Below are positions 10,801-20,040 of a stretch of 20,040 nt of DNA, one piece after another. Under the pieces are notes generated by a model that saw only the letters and a list, made by a program, of their open reading frames with translations, ran no database searches and had not been told where the DNA came from. Origin of the DNA: Spirogloea muscicola (taxonomy: Eukaryota > Streptophyta > Zygnematophyceae > Spirogloeales > Spirogloeaceae); NCBI GenBank assembly GCA_009602725.1, contig WELB01000082.1, positions 547,540-567,579 of the forward strand, given 5' to 3'. The first letter of the stretch is position 1; every line of letters begins with the position of its first letter. The position numbers and the translations under genes are program-made.

Positions 10801-11959
10801 CGCACTCCTCCTTGTGGCTTTTCCAATCCTTCTTCTGCAAACGACACTCGCAGTGACATCAATGTGGCAAGACGTGCCTCATAGAAGGAGATGTCCCATG
10901 ACATTGACAAACTCAAGAATGAATGTTATGAAGACCAGCCTTGAGTCAGGTTAGTCGCTAAAGCCAAGACTCTGAGCCCAGATCTCAACCCAGACTTAAG
11001 CCCCGGCCACTTGAATCGAAGATCTCAAATCCTGCTGAGGTCGCTGATCACGTTACGGTACACGTTACGGACTTGGATAGCTGCCGGTCACCACTGCCAC
11101 CACCCACGACCGCTGGGGCAAGTACTGACAGCAGGTGTCTTACGCAATCCATGTCAGCCAGCATGTCCAGCTAGCGTGAACTGCTGGGCATCAGCGATGC
11201 ACGACGCAAATGTTCATACAGCCAAGCTTGCCAGTGCCATGCCAAGCTGGCAGATACAAGATACGTCAGACAAAGTCAGCCCTGCTAAACCCTAACCCTA
11301 AACCTCGAACCCGGAACCCTGGACCCAAGCAGCAGCCCAGAAGCAAGGACACTCGCTGCTGCCAGCTCGCGAAGGAGGTGGCATAGTCTGGCACATTCTG
11401 GAGCTTGTAGTAGCAATCCACTCCATCGAGAAGTCAGTGCTGAGCCCGGGAAAATCAAGCGGAGCCCAAGACCTGCGACTCCAGTAATGCAACCCTAATT
11501 TTGACACTCACGTTCTGACCAGGGGTCAGGGGTCCGGGCTCCAGTTGGGCGCCGCTGGCCAGCTGATGGCGTCGCGCACCTGGCAGGCGGCATCGCAGTA
11601 GCGCGGGAGCTTGCAGGCGGAGCAGCGGCGGCGGCCGCCCGGGCCCAGGCAGCTGTCGCAGCGCCGAGCCTGCGCCGCCGCGTCCAGCACGGCCACGTAC
11701 GGCTGCTGCTCCAGCACCACTTCGCCTGGACGAGACCACGAGCCGCAGACCACGGTAGCGGCTCGCTCAGGTGTCAGGGCAAGCGGCAGAGGCGGCGTCG
11801 GGCCAGCGGCAGTGGCGACAGTGGGCCAGCGCCAGCGCCGGCGCCATCTGGAGAGAGCTCTGCGGCTCGCGGGCGACCGCGGCGGGCGCGGCCCGCGGGC
11901 ACACCTGGCGCGAAGGCGCGCGCGGCGACGATGCAGCGGCCCTTGCCTNTGTATAGCAT
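7816..11959 (-). CDS. SET and MYND domain protein lysine methyltransferase, ASHR1/SMYD type, 14 exons
   Basis: Exons, 5' to 3': 11959-11905 (start uncertain), 11725-11580, 10834-10700, 10521-10467, 10317-10199, 10000-9912, 9775-9694, 9578-9474, 9366-9276, 8988-8794, 8668-8559, 8461-8392, 8195-8132, 8017-7816 (TAG); about 505 residues. SET enzymes transfer methyl from S-adenosylmethionine to lysine. The SET N-part reads GKGRCIVAARAFAPGEVVLE. A MYND zinc finger interrupts it: CDSC, CSAC and YCDAAC in exon 2, completed by WKSHKEEC in exon 3. The NHSC-PN motif is split by an intron inside the Ser codon (exons 6 and 7). Exon 8 has the catalytic SY and the post-SET cysteines CQCSRC. Exon 9/10 adds FRCSKEDC and CRSCG. 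The C-terminal half is TPR-like (FHPLSIPLLQTRETILK, PLLGLQYYTLGKLL, LQVTHG). Length and order match plant ASHR1. All junctions keep phase. The exon 10 donor and the first exon are the least certain; an N at 11949 lies at the start. Confidence 0.9.
8344..8367 (+). pseudogene. 5S rRNA-derived fragment inside a methyltransferase intron
   Basis: GGTAATACTGAGATGGGTGG followed by CCTC matches the 5S box C region (ATAGTACTGGGATGGGTGACCTC) with only a few substitutions. The 5' flank, ACACGTGCT, resembles the usual plant 5S block AAGCGTGCT with a deletion after it. It is antisense to the host gene, in the intron between exons 12 and 13. It may be an eroded pseudogene or part of a 5S-derived SINE. Confidence 0.45.
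11284..11303. repeat. interstitial telomere-like tract, CCCTAAA type
   Basis: CTAAACCCTAACCCTAAACC holds about two and a half units of the plant/green-algal telomere repeat; one unit lacks an A. It lies in the 745-base intron 2 of the SET-MYND gene, the largest intron of that gene. Degenerate units (AACCTCGAACCCGGAACCC) follow on the right. Confidence 0.75.
11949..11949. other. single undetermined base at a composition break
   Basis: The only N in the window. To its left (5' GC-rich exon of the SET-MYND gene) the sequence is strongly GC-rich; to its right it turns abruptly AT-rich. On the minus strand it is the middle base of the ANA codon just before GKGR. It would also be position -3 of a possible splice acceptor (NAG|G). 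Confidence 0.9.
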
Positions 11960-12616
11960 TAACCATGATGATGTAAGGCTTGTCACCTGCAAACAGGGCT
12001 CTGGGGCTTGGTGCAGAGAGGACACAATCTTCTTTGGAAATCCTGCTGTCTCCTCTCCCACTCGTTAATCTTACAAGTGATGTATTGCTTATGCACAGCC
12101 TCACAAAAGTGCTTGTTGCTTAACGGAGGAGTTGGCAGACTTCTGCTCAATGGTTATGTTGCAGAGTCCATACCTCCCCTGCTGGTGGATCTTAGCATGG
12201 CTTAAATCTGCACAGCATAAATGCAGGCAAGTGGTGTGCGCCAGCTTGACCGTAAATGGAGAAGCAGCCTATCTTATATGTAATCAAGAAGCAGGCACAG
12301 AAAGCTGTCTTTGAAGCAAGCCATGTACCAACAGAACGTCAAGCTTCCCGGCTGCTCGCTTGGAGGCGAGGTCACCTGGGCCATAGCAGCATGTGCAGCC
12401 GAGGGAGGGTCTCCACGGTCTATTGGAGTATCCGTGTCGTTCCGAGTGGTACGCAACCGGCGACAGATGGAAGTGAAGCCTTCCTTAATTGGCCTGCAGG
12501 ACGAAAGCACACATGCAGTCTAGGCGACCTAAATAAAGTAGGCACGAAATAGCAAACCCTTATCTTAAACAAGCAACTCTGGAGTGTCAATCCCCTTGTG
12601 CCGAGCTGCGACGCCC

Positions 12617-12656
<40 letters not shown>

Positions 12657-12811
12657 CTTGGGCGTCAGTCCCGCCGCGCCGCGCGCCCCCGGCCTCGTCT
12701 CCGGTGCCGCCGCGGGCCTCGGATCGCCGTCCTCCCCCTCCTCACGGGTGTACTCAGAGCGCCCTTGTCTGCCTACCTGTGCTCCGCTAAGATAGCCCCG
12801 AAACCCACTGC
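11960..12811. other. divergent intergenic region between the SET-MYND gene and DET1
   Basis: The two genes point away from each other, so this stretch should hold both promoters and 5' leaders. The left two thirds are AT-rich with no clear coding signal. The right third (about 12600-12780) is very GC-rich and open in several frames; it is probably the 5' leader or first exon of DET1. I could not place a TATA box or a transcription start with confidence. Confidence 0.5.
12617..12655. repeat. (CCG)13 trinucleotide repeat
   Basis: Thirteen uninterrupted CCG units lie upstream of the DET1 coding sequence. Read on the plus strand they would give poly-Pro, poly-Arg or poly-Ala; on the minus strand poly-Gly, poly-Arg or poly-Ala. 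No ATG precedes them nearby in any plus frame, which favours a leader position. Confidence 0.9.
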
Positions 12812-15800
12812 ATGCACCTGGCTGGCTTCCACAGCTGCTCTTTGACATCAGCAGCCGCTTTCGCCCACCTCCGCCGGGTGCACCGCGGCTGACGTCGGTG
12901 CCACTGCGGCCGTCGTGGTCGTCGCTCCGCCAGGTGCACCGCGCGCGGCAGATATACGAGTGCGTGACGCCGGTGGCCGTGGCAATCGACGTGGAGGCGC
13001 CGGACCACGTGGTGCGCAAGTTCACGCAGGACGGGCAGTACCTCATCGCCTTCTCCCGCTCCCAGCAGGACCTCCTCGTGTACCGCTACAAAGGCCTCAG
13101 GTCCGCCGCAGCCGCCTCGCTGTGGCCGCCGACAGTCAGATGGGGCCCTGCCCGTTAGCTTTCCTGGCCCTCTCTTTAGCGGCGAAGCTGGCTGACGATT
13201 GTTGGGCGCCGGTGCGGTGGCGCGCAGCTTCGGGTACAAGGGGGACGACCCTGTGCAGCATTTCAGTGGCGCCGGCAACTCCGGCGGCGGCGGCGATGGG
13301 CTCCCGCCGGAGGCACGCACGTTCGAGGGCCACTTCGTGCAGGTGTACAGCCGCCCGATGGCGTCGGTGCACAGCGGCGAGCTGCTGTGCAAGGACTTCC
13401 TGCTCACCACCGACTCGGGCAACTTTGGCATCCTCGCCCTCTCCACGGCGCCGGAGCCCGACCCGTCGCCGGCTCCCGGCGCACTCCCGGGCCTGCCTGC
13501 CATGGACTCCATCACCTTCCTCCTCGTCCGGTACACGCGCCTGCTCTGCATGTGATGAATGCTTGCTCTCAGACAGCGGCCCACCGCAATCCTTCGCTTG
13601 TTCATCAGGGCAGGCGAGTGTCTGCCATCACCACGCAGTCTATCTGATGTGCTGCATTTGCTGGTCTCTCTCCCTCCCTCCCTCCCTCCTTCAGGCTGGC
13701 TGATGGCGAGATCATGGACCGTCGCACCTTCCGAGGCGATTACATCCACTTGGCGCAGAACGCAGGCGTCTTCCTCTATGACGATCTCCTCGCAATCCTC
13801 TCCATCCGCTTCCAGCAGATCCACATCCTCCAGGTTGCGATACAATCATGGCGGCCGTGCCTCGTCTTCGCCCATCCAGTCGTATGCCCTGGCAGCAGCC
13901 GGTTGTTGCTGACTGAAGCCTTGCCTTGGGCCTACCAATTCGGATGCTGATTGGCCAATTTGCACGGCCTGTGCCAGGTCCGCGACCCTGGCGGCCTGTT
14001 TGTTGACGTGCGGACAATCGGCACTCACTGCCACGAGGACGACGAGCTCGTCCTCATGTCACAAGTCCAGGTGCTGTTACGGCAGACTGTCCTGGTTCGA
14101 TGACAAAGACGCACAACCGTCAGGGCCTCGCTGCATGTCTGCAAATACTCGATTCCTTGGGGCTTCTGAGCCACAGCCTCTGTGTTTGAGTATGACTGGC
14201 TGTGCTTGTGTGTTGTCACCTCTCCCATGCCGTATCTTGTTGGTGGTGTTGGATGCGATGTGCATGCAGAAGGAGGCGAGCTTTGGTGCAGAGCAGGCCG
14301 CTGCCAAGCTTTGGCCAGCCGGGGGCCGTGGCAAGCTGATCAAGGAGAGCCTGTACCGCCACCACCAGGCTGCTTTGCCCCACCACAAAGCAGCTGGCGC
14401 CTCCACCGCTGTCCCGCCGCCGTTCTGGTTGCGCCCGCAACAGGCGTCTGTTGAGGCCGGAGCAGATCACCCAAATGGTGCTCAGATGAATGGCGACGCC
14501 GCCAGAGGCAGCCTGGCACAGCAGCGGCCGACGAGGGCCTTGCGCCCGCGGCACACATTTGCCACCTATGAGGTGGCATATGGTGACGGCGGGACGAGGG
14601 CCCATCGCAGGCAGCGGGGCTATGGGGCAGCTAGCCTGAGCGGCAGGGACCGCAGCGGCGGTGGCGGAGCTAACAGCCAGAGCCTGTACACGGCGAGCAG
14701 CGGGGACAGCGAGCGCAGCGGCGGCAGCGGGAGCCAGCGGCGGCGGGCGGGCAGCGACCGGTATGTGAACAGCCGGCAGGAGGACTCGCGCGACATCGAC
14801 CAGCAGCAGCTCGGCGGCAGCGCTGACAGGAGCTCGGCCAGCGAGGAGGAGGAGGTCAGCGGCCGTGCTCGAGCCGTGGTGGCAGCCACGGCTGCTTCGA
14901 GACCTCGTGCCAGCGACACGGCACGCCAGCAGCAGCCACTCCTGAGGCATCGCGACCACCACCAGGCGGCCGGACCTGACTTTGGGCCTGCTCCATCAGA
15001 CAGTGGAGGCCGTGCGCCGGACGCTGCGGACGGCGGTTGGAGCGGGACCCTGGCCAACAGCGCGGCAGCGCCCAACGAGGGCCGTGGGGGCGCTGCCAGC
15101 ACTTCAGGGTCCCCAGCACTGCCGCTCGCTGCCGTGCACGCGCGCCAGGGTGGTTCCAGCTTCGGCGGTCTGCACTTGGGTCCGCGCTTGGGTCCGGGTG
15201 CTGCCACAGCCAACGGGCTTTCGCCGTTCCAGCGCACCGCCTCGCTCAATGACATCCACAGTCTGGAGGGCGCGGCGGCCGGCAGGCGAGCAGGTGCAGA
15301 TGGGAGGGGCGGCCAGGACGAGGACGGCAGTGGAGGCGCTGCCAGTGCTGCTGCTGCTGCTGGTGCTGCCAGCCGCCGCGGTCGCGGCAGCAGGGATGGC
15401 CAGACCTTCGTGACAGGCATCAAGCAGCGGCTGCTTTCGTACATCTTCCGCGGCATCTGGGAGAAGGACTCAGACCCCCTCATGGTAAGCCGCCCTGAGA
15501 GTTGGGTCCATTTTCAGACGCATCATGGACTCTTGCATCTACTCCTACGCTTGCATCTACTCCTCTGAGCGGCTGCTGACGCTCTTGCGGCTCTCGCTTT
15601 GTCCGGCAGCGAAGTCAGCGGCTGAAGCGGTTCTACTACCATTTCCAGCACTACTCTGACCTCGCTATGTGGAAGGTGCGCTTGCTTCCCACAATTGACG
15701 CCCTTTGTGAGTTGCTCAGAGTACACTCAACGCTGACGCTGCAATGGTCGCCAAAGCTGCCACTTGATAACCACTACCATCAAGCGTTTGTTGCACACTA

Positions 15801-17457
15801 CAGGTGCAGTTCCTGGACCGCTACCACCTCCTCATCAAGTTTGGCAGTGTCGACGGGGTGGTAAGATATCCACCTTCAGCTCCTTGCAGATCTCGCCTCT
15901 GTCCAGTTGATATACTATTCCTGCAGTCTACCTCAATGCCGTACTTGAATCTCAGAGGAGTCGATCAGCCGAAAGAATGTCCACTTGATAGTTGTGCCAG
16001 AATTCCACAGCTCCTTGCACTTGGGCGACCAAGGACATATGTAACACTTTGCAGGCTGCTTGCTCTAAGGTGGTGCCTGTTGCATTGCTTGCCGTCCTGG
16101 CAGGTTTTGAGGAACTCCAATGCCTCTCACCAGAACGCATTCTTTGCTGTCTACAACCTGGACACCACTCAGATGCTCGGGTTCTATCAGGTCCACGATC
16201 TATGGCCTCATGTTCCTTCAGAATATCTGCTAGTGTAGCTGTGGGCCCTGTGCACTCTGCACTTGTTCTGATCAGACGTGTAGTCCAGCCATGAGCGTCT
16301 ACTGTATTTGATGAGGTAGCACCTTGCTAGTTGCGGGCATACTGACAGGTCCTGATGTTGCTCTGCATTCCAGAACTCTTCTGAGGAATTGTTAACAGTC
16401 TTTGAGAGATTCTGCGACCACTTCAGGGCGAGCCCCAGCTACCCCCTTGTCCTCTCCTACATTACCTCTTACTCCAACAACCCTTACGCACGGGAACACC
16501 TCCGCAAGCAGAGGGCTGCCAGCTTCACCAACAAGAATGGAAGCCTGTCACAAGTCAGTGGCCCGGAATACCCAAATTGTACTGCAATGTGCACATCCTG
16601 CGGGCAGGATTACCAACTTATGTCCATCTAAACCCCTTCACTTCCCACGTTAAGAGATTTGATAACATTCACCAATCCTGTATTGCCAGTGCTGTGTTCT
16701 TGCAACTTGCTTGAGGATGAAGCTCACAGGAGGACTCTATATACAAAACGGCAGAAGCTCAACACATTGAGCCTTTGTTCCTGATAGCAGAGAGCTGTTG
16801 ATGGCAGATTGTTAAACGGACACTAGCATCCCTGCCATTCAGTGCCCAATCACACAGTCCTTCTCCGTACTTTGACCAATCGATGTTCCAGTTTGACGAG
16901 AAGGTAAGTACCCCACTGGGCTGCTTGTTCCATATGCTGGTGACATGGCTCCGTCAGCATGGCCAGGAGGTTTGTTTAGGCGCATGGCCTTGGATATTCG
17001 CCAGTAGGCCCCTACTCTAGTTGGTGCTAATACGTAGACTCTCACAATGTGGTCATCACCTTGTGTGAATGCAGCTCATCTCGTCCATGGACAAGCACAG
17101 GCCATGTATGGAACACCCGATAAAGTTCATCTCTCGAAGGCGGCCGAATGTGTTGCTTTTCAAGATCCAGCCAGGTAGACTCAGGCCAAGGGACTGTCGT
17201 GGTTTTTGTTAGACAAAGTGCTTGACAGCTGGCAAGAGCATTCTGACAGCCTGTATCACATACAAACTTTTGCATGTCCATGTGGCTCCTTCAGATACTT
17301 ACCAGTCTCCACCGTCACAGGCTTGGAGGGCGGAGTTCAAGATGCGCGGATGAAGCGTGTTGCTGCTTATTTCTTCCACCCAACCCTACCTTTTGCCATT
17401 TCAGTGCAGCAGTGCTTCATGCAACCTTTGGTTGTGAATTTTCACTTTCGCTTCTGA
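12812..17457 (+). CDS. DET1: DET1 (de-etiolated 1), 13 exons, with a long internal low-complexity insertion
   Basis: Exons: 12812-12877 (tentative), 12934-13100, 13228-13530, 13695-13833, 13978-14070, 14270-15484, 15610-15675, 15804-15860, 16104-16190, 16374-16553, 16808-16903, 17075-17174, 17321-17457 (TGA); about 901 residues, all phases consistent. In plants DET1 acts in the nucleus with COP10 and DDB1 as a CUL4 ubiquitin-ligase module and represses light responses. Diagnostic blocks in order: APDHVVRKFTQDGQYLIAFS, ELLCKDFLLTTDSGNFGILA, NAGVFLYDDLLAILSIRFQQ, DPGGLFVDVRTIG, GIKQRLLSYIFRGIWE, VQFLDRYHLLIKFGSVDGV, HQNAFFAVYNLDTTQMLGFY, SPSPYFDQSMFQFDEK, HPIKFISRRRP, and the end VVNFHFRF. Exon 6 adds about 370 residues rich in Ala, Gly, Ser, Arg and Gln before GIKQRLL, where Arabidopsis DET1 (about 543 residues) has only about 55. 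The start is uncertain: the frame of exon 2 is also open upstream through RFRPPPPG without an ATG. Confidence 0.92.
15532..15567. repeat. 18-bp tandem duplication in a DET1 intron
   Basis: Two adjacent copies of CTTGCATCTACTCCT(A/C)(C/T)G lie about 50 bases inside the intron after the long exon 6. They differ at two positions near the end of the unit. Confidence 0.8.
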
Positions 17458-17912
17458 CTGATGCGTCACAGTGCAGACATTCAAAGTGAATTGGCTAGTG
17501 GGCCTTCTTAATGGTTTGGCCTCGTTCATGGGTCGCAGTCTGAAGCACCATCAAGAGTGATGTCTGGCCCAATAAACGAATCATTTCAGTGAATACCGTG
17601 TGAGTTGGAGTGACCAACTCCCACATTCTGGAGCCGAGTGCTTGGCTCCTTGGCCTCGATGAGGCATCAAGTGTTGCTAAGAGAATAACGAAAAGCGCCA
17701 TACGGCATCTAGTAACAAGCAGCACCAGCTTGGAGCTCACCTCTCACTGACTTCACTCCGCCACTCTTGAGAAAGACAACTTACAACAGACTAGGAAACT
17801 CTATCTACTCCAGCTAACACAACGCCACAGCGCACCTTGGCATTAGCCACTACTAACCTACTCAGGCAGCAACCTGAAACATCTCTTCCTGCTTGCGCAC
17901 CACCCTACTAAT
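17458..17912. other. intergenic region between convergent DET1 and cyclin genes
   Basis: This stretch holds the 3' flanks of both genes. I see no conserved protein motif, RNA gene or clear shared poly(A) signal. The 81-codon minus-strand frame inside it has no recognisable features. Confidence 0.5.
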
Positions 17913-20040
17913 TCACATCCTTTTATGTGAAGGCAGTGAGGGATGATTTCCCTGGCTTCTGATAAGCCCGGCCCATTTGCTCATGGTGGAGAGCTCTCCG
18001 AGTGGGACGCCTTCACAGTGACCGAGCATTGTATGCAGTCGCTGCATTGACAGAAGATGCACAGTCGTGAGCATGGCCTAACACAACCATGACTTTTGTC
18101 TAGCCTGCGCCAATACAACCCAGCTGGTGGCAATGTGCAGGGCATATACTTCTTAATTCGTCAGTCACTCTGTGCTGCGATGTGTCAGACATCCATACAA
18201 TTAGCAGGCAGTTGAGGGACACCCAAAGAGGCAGCTAATGTACACCTAAAGATCCTCAAAGGTCGTGTTGGGAGCTCACCTTCAAGCAAGCTTCCAAGTC
18301 AAAGGCAGCATATGCTGTGCATCTCTGCAGCACATGCATGCAACAGATGCCTGAGTTCCATGTGCGAGAACCCCTTCACATGAAGGCCGCCAGGAAAAGC
18401 ATGGCAGGGCCTCACCTCCAGACCAGTCGTCCAAGGCTCTCGGCCTATCATGATCCTGGCCAGGGATATCGCAGATGCTGCCACAACGGAAGCGTGATAC
18501 TGGAGCACATCGTATTCGAGGAGAGATAGGAGCGCAATGAACTCCGCCAAGCGTTGAACCCCATCTTCAAGGTTGGCATCTTTGGAGTACTGCCTGCATT
18601 TCGAAGTCAGACAAATGCGCAAAGTCAGCGTGAGCTCTGGACTGCTGCGGTGCAGCGGTCTTTCAATTGTGATGCTTGAACTGCCCTCTGTAGACAAACT
18701 CGCTGATGTTGCTGCAGGGCTGATTGCCAGCAATGTCATTATCTGCAACGTAGAAGGCGGTTTGCCAAAAGTACCAGAGAAATGTGATGGAGGTCGGGAA
18801 AGCCAACTCAAACTGCAAGACCTGCAGCAGAGCTGCCTCCATGCTGATGATCTGCTGGATGGAGAACGAGTGATCCCCAAGCTCGCACGATTCTCGGAGC
18901 ATTCTGGAGGAGGCGTTGAAGATACAGAGGAGCATGTCAGACCATGACTGAGGGCCAACGAGTGGCCAGCTTGGCACCAGTCGGCCTCACTCCACAATGC
19001 CGGGCCCCGTTCTTACTTTGGGGGCTGCGTCTCTTGGAACTTCACAGCAACAAGCATGCTCGCAACTCCGAGCAGCTGCAGCGAGCTGCGCCTCAGCTGC
19101 GGGCCACGGTGCAGGTACCGGTCCACGAGAGCGACGCCCAGAAAGAGCGAGTCCGACTCCAACTTAAACTCCCCAGCAAACTGTGGGGACATGAGCTGGT
19201 AGTGAGCAAGCAGTGCCGCTGCCGCATGTCCTGCTGATCAGACGAGTACCTGTCTGCCGGGGCTCGCAGGCCTGCTCCGTGAAGCAGACACGGATCAGCG
19301 GGGTCGACTCACCTCGATGAGCCAATCGACCAGCTCCTTGCGGTGGCCTGCTGTCAGATTAGCCTGATGCCCGAGGTAAGGCCAAGAGAGGCCGCGCTTC
19401 TCCTCTCTGTGCTTCAGGAGGTCGAAGCTCTGCACCTCGCAGCTCTGGCTCGCCGTCTGCGCCCGCTGTGCACAGCAATGACGGATGTGAGCTTGCGCAA
19501 GAAGTCACAGCCGAGGCCACCGCCATCGAGTCTGCCGCTACGTAGGGGTCGCGAGTCGGCCGACAGCCAGCGCAAGCCAGGCTCGACTAGCGACGGCAGA
19601 CGGAAGCAAGGGCCGAGAATGCGGACCTCCAGCGGAGCCGTGGCCGCCCTCGTGATGCAGCTGGCGGAGATCTGGGCTCCGCCGGAGGGCTCCCCAGCGG
19701 GCGCCGCGACGGGGGTGCACTTGGACGCCATGGCGGCGCCCCCGGAGAGCTGGTCGACGCAGCTGCTCTCGTCGTGGTCGCAGCATTGGCCCCCCGGCCC
19801 GCCGCCGACGCCGTCGTCGTCCTGGTCGTCGGCTGTGGAGAGCTCCTCCTCGCAGCGCACCGTCTCCTTGCACAGGGCCTCGACGTGCAGCCAGACCCGC
19901 GAGCAGGCCGAGGTGGACGAGCTCAGCCCCAGGGCCAAGGCTGCTCTTTTGCTACTGGTACACGGCGGCGTGCTCCACAGGGCGGCAGCGGCGGCGCGCC
20001 GCTTGCCACCGGCGGCGCCGCAGTCGCCGCCGCCTCCGCC
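17913..20040 (-). CDS. cyclin with N- and C-terminal cyclin boxes, A/B- or SDS-like, cut at the right edge
   Basis: Exons, 5' to 3': 20040-19627 (tentative, runs off the window), 19465-19313 (5' border tentative), 19180-19017, 18903-18775, 18593-18416, 18324-18280, 18041-17913 (TGA). Cyclins bind and activate cyclin-dependent kinases. The first box is clear: HRKELVDWLIE, then FAGEFKLESDSLFLGVALVD and RYLHRG, then MLVAVKFQETQPPK. These keep the conserved Arg, Asp, Lys and Glu. Next come FSIQQIISMEAALLQVLQFE and LAFPTSITFLW. The second box has RLAEFIALLSLLEYDVLQYH, VVAASAISLAR and CLKRLHTML. The N-terminal exon is Ala/Gly/Ser-rich. It contains KRAAL at 19950-19936, a possible RxxL destruction box like that of A-type cyclins. 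The phrases SLFLGVALVDRYL and QETQPP recall plant SDS-type meiotic cyclins as much as A or B types, so the subclass is open. All junctions from 19313 onwards keep phase. Confidence 0.85.

Noticed and set aside
11526-12104. Reading 11526-12104 (minus) as one continuous protein
   Set aside because: It contains genuine SET-MYND exon 2 but reads through the introns on both sides; the phase-consistent splice model joins GKGR...AFAPG to EVVLEQ and on to WKSHKEEC.
13660-13694. A CCCT microsatellite before 13695
   Set aside because: It is the polypyrimidine tract of a DET1 splice acceptor, slightly expanded; no need for another explanation.
12787-13845. A 352-codon open frame on the minus strand
   Set aside because: It lies opposite DET1 exons and introns in GC-rich sequence. 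It has no recognisable motif, and its Pro/Ser/Arg-rich composition is typical of an antisense shadow.
14620-15483. A 287-codon open frame on the minus strand
   Set aside because: It is antisense to the long low-complexity DET1 exon. GC-rich repetitive codons keep all frames open, and the plus strand carries the conserved DET1 blocks in phase.
1-20040. Bacterial features such as operons, CRISPR arrays, insertion sequences or ribosome binding sites
   Set aside because: The window is clearly eukaryotic: spliced genes, 5S with Pol III signals, plant-type proteins. No regularly spaced repeat array or transposase gene was seen.

Overview
This window is nuclear DNA from a photosynthetic eukaryote, most likely a chlorophyte green alga and possibly a trebouxiophyte. 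Four observations support this. Genes are split into many short exons with clean GT..AG borders. There is a eukaryotic 5S rRNA gene. The conserved proteins are of plant or algal type (DET1, an ASHR1-like SET-MYND protein, a plant-type patatin-like lipase, a cyclin). A short CCCTAAA-type telomere-like tract is also present. Recognisable genes tend to start in very GC-rich sequence and become more AT-rich towards the 3' end. The exons given here were joined by hand from conserved motifs, reading phase and splice borders; no alignment was run.

Layout. 1-3139 (+): patatin-like phospholipase, eight exons, possibly cut at the left edge. About 3798-5918 (-): a multi-exon gene I do not recognise, convergent with the lipase. 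6141-6257 (+): a complete 5S rRNA gene, followed by a 5'-truncated 5S copy. That copy appears to be interrupted by a ~388-bp insertion flanked by a 14-bp direct repeat. 6761-7815: mostly empty, with a 17-bp triplet tandem repeat and one weak orphan ORF. 7816-11959 (-): ASHR1/SMYD-type SET-MYND lysine methyltransferase in 14 exons; its introns hold a 5S-derived fragment and a telomere-like tract. 11960-12811: divergent intergenic region containing a (CCG)13 run. 12812-17457 (+): DET1, about 900 codons in 13 exons, with a very long low-complexity insertion. 17913-20040 (-): a cyclin with both cyclin-box halves, convergent with DET1 and cut at the right edge.

These are unlinked eukaryotic single genes, not an operon. 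Three of them (DET1, the methyltransferase, the cyclin) belong to regulatory families: CUL4-DDB1 ubiquitin ligase and light signalling, protein lysine methylation, and cell-cycle control. Nothing in the sequence shows that they work in one pathway. I found no new multi-gene system. The best leads are the interrupted 5S cluster, the long DET1 insertion, the unidentified 3.8-5.9 kb gene and the divergent cyclin.
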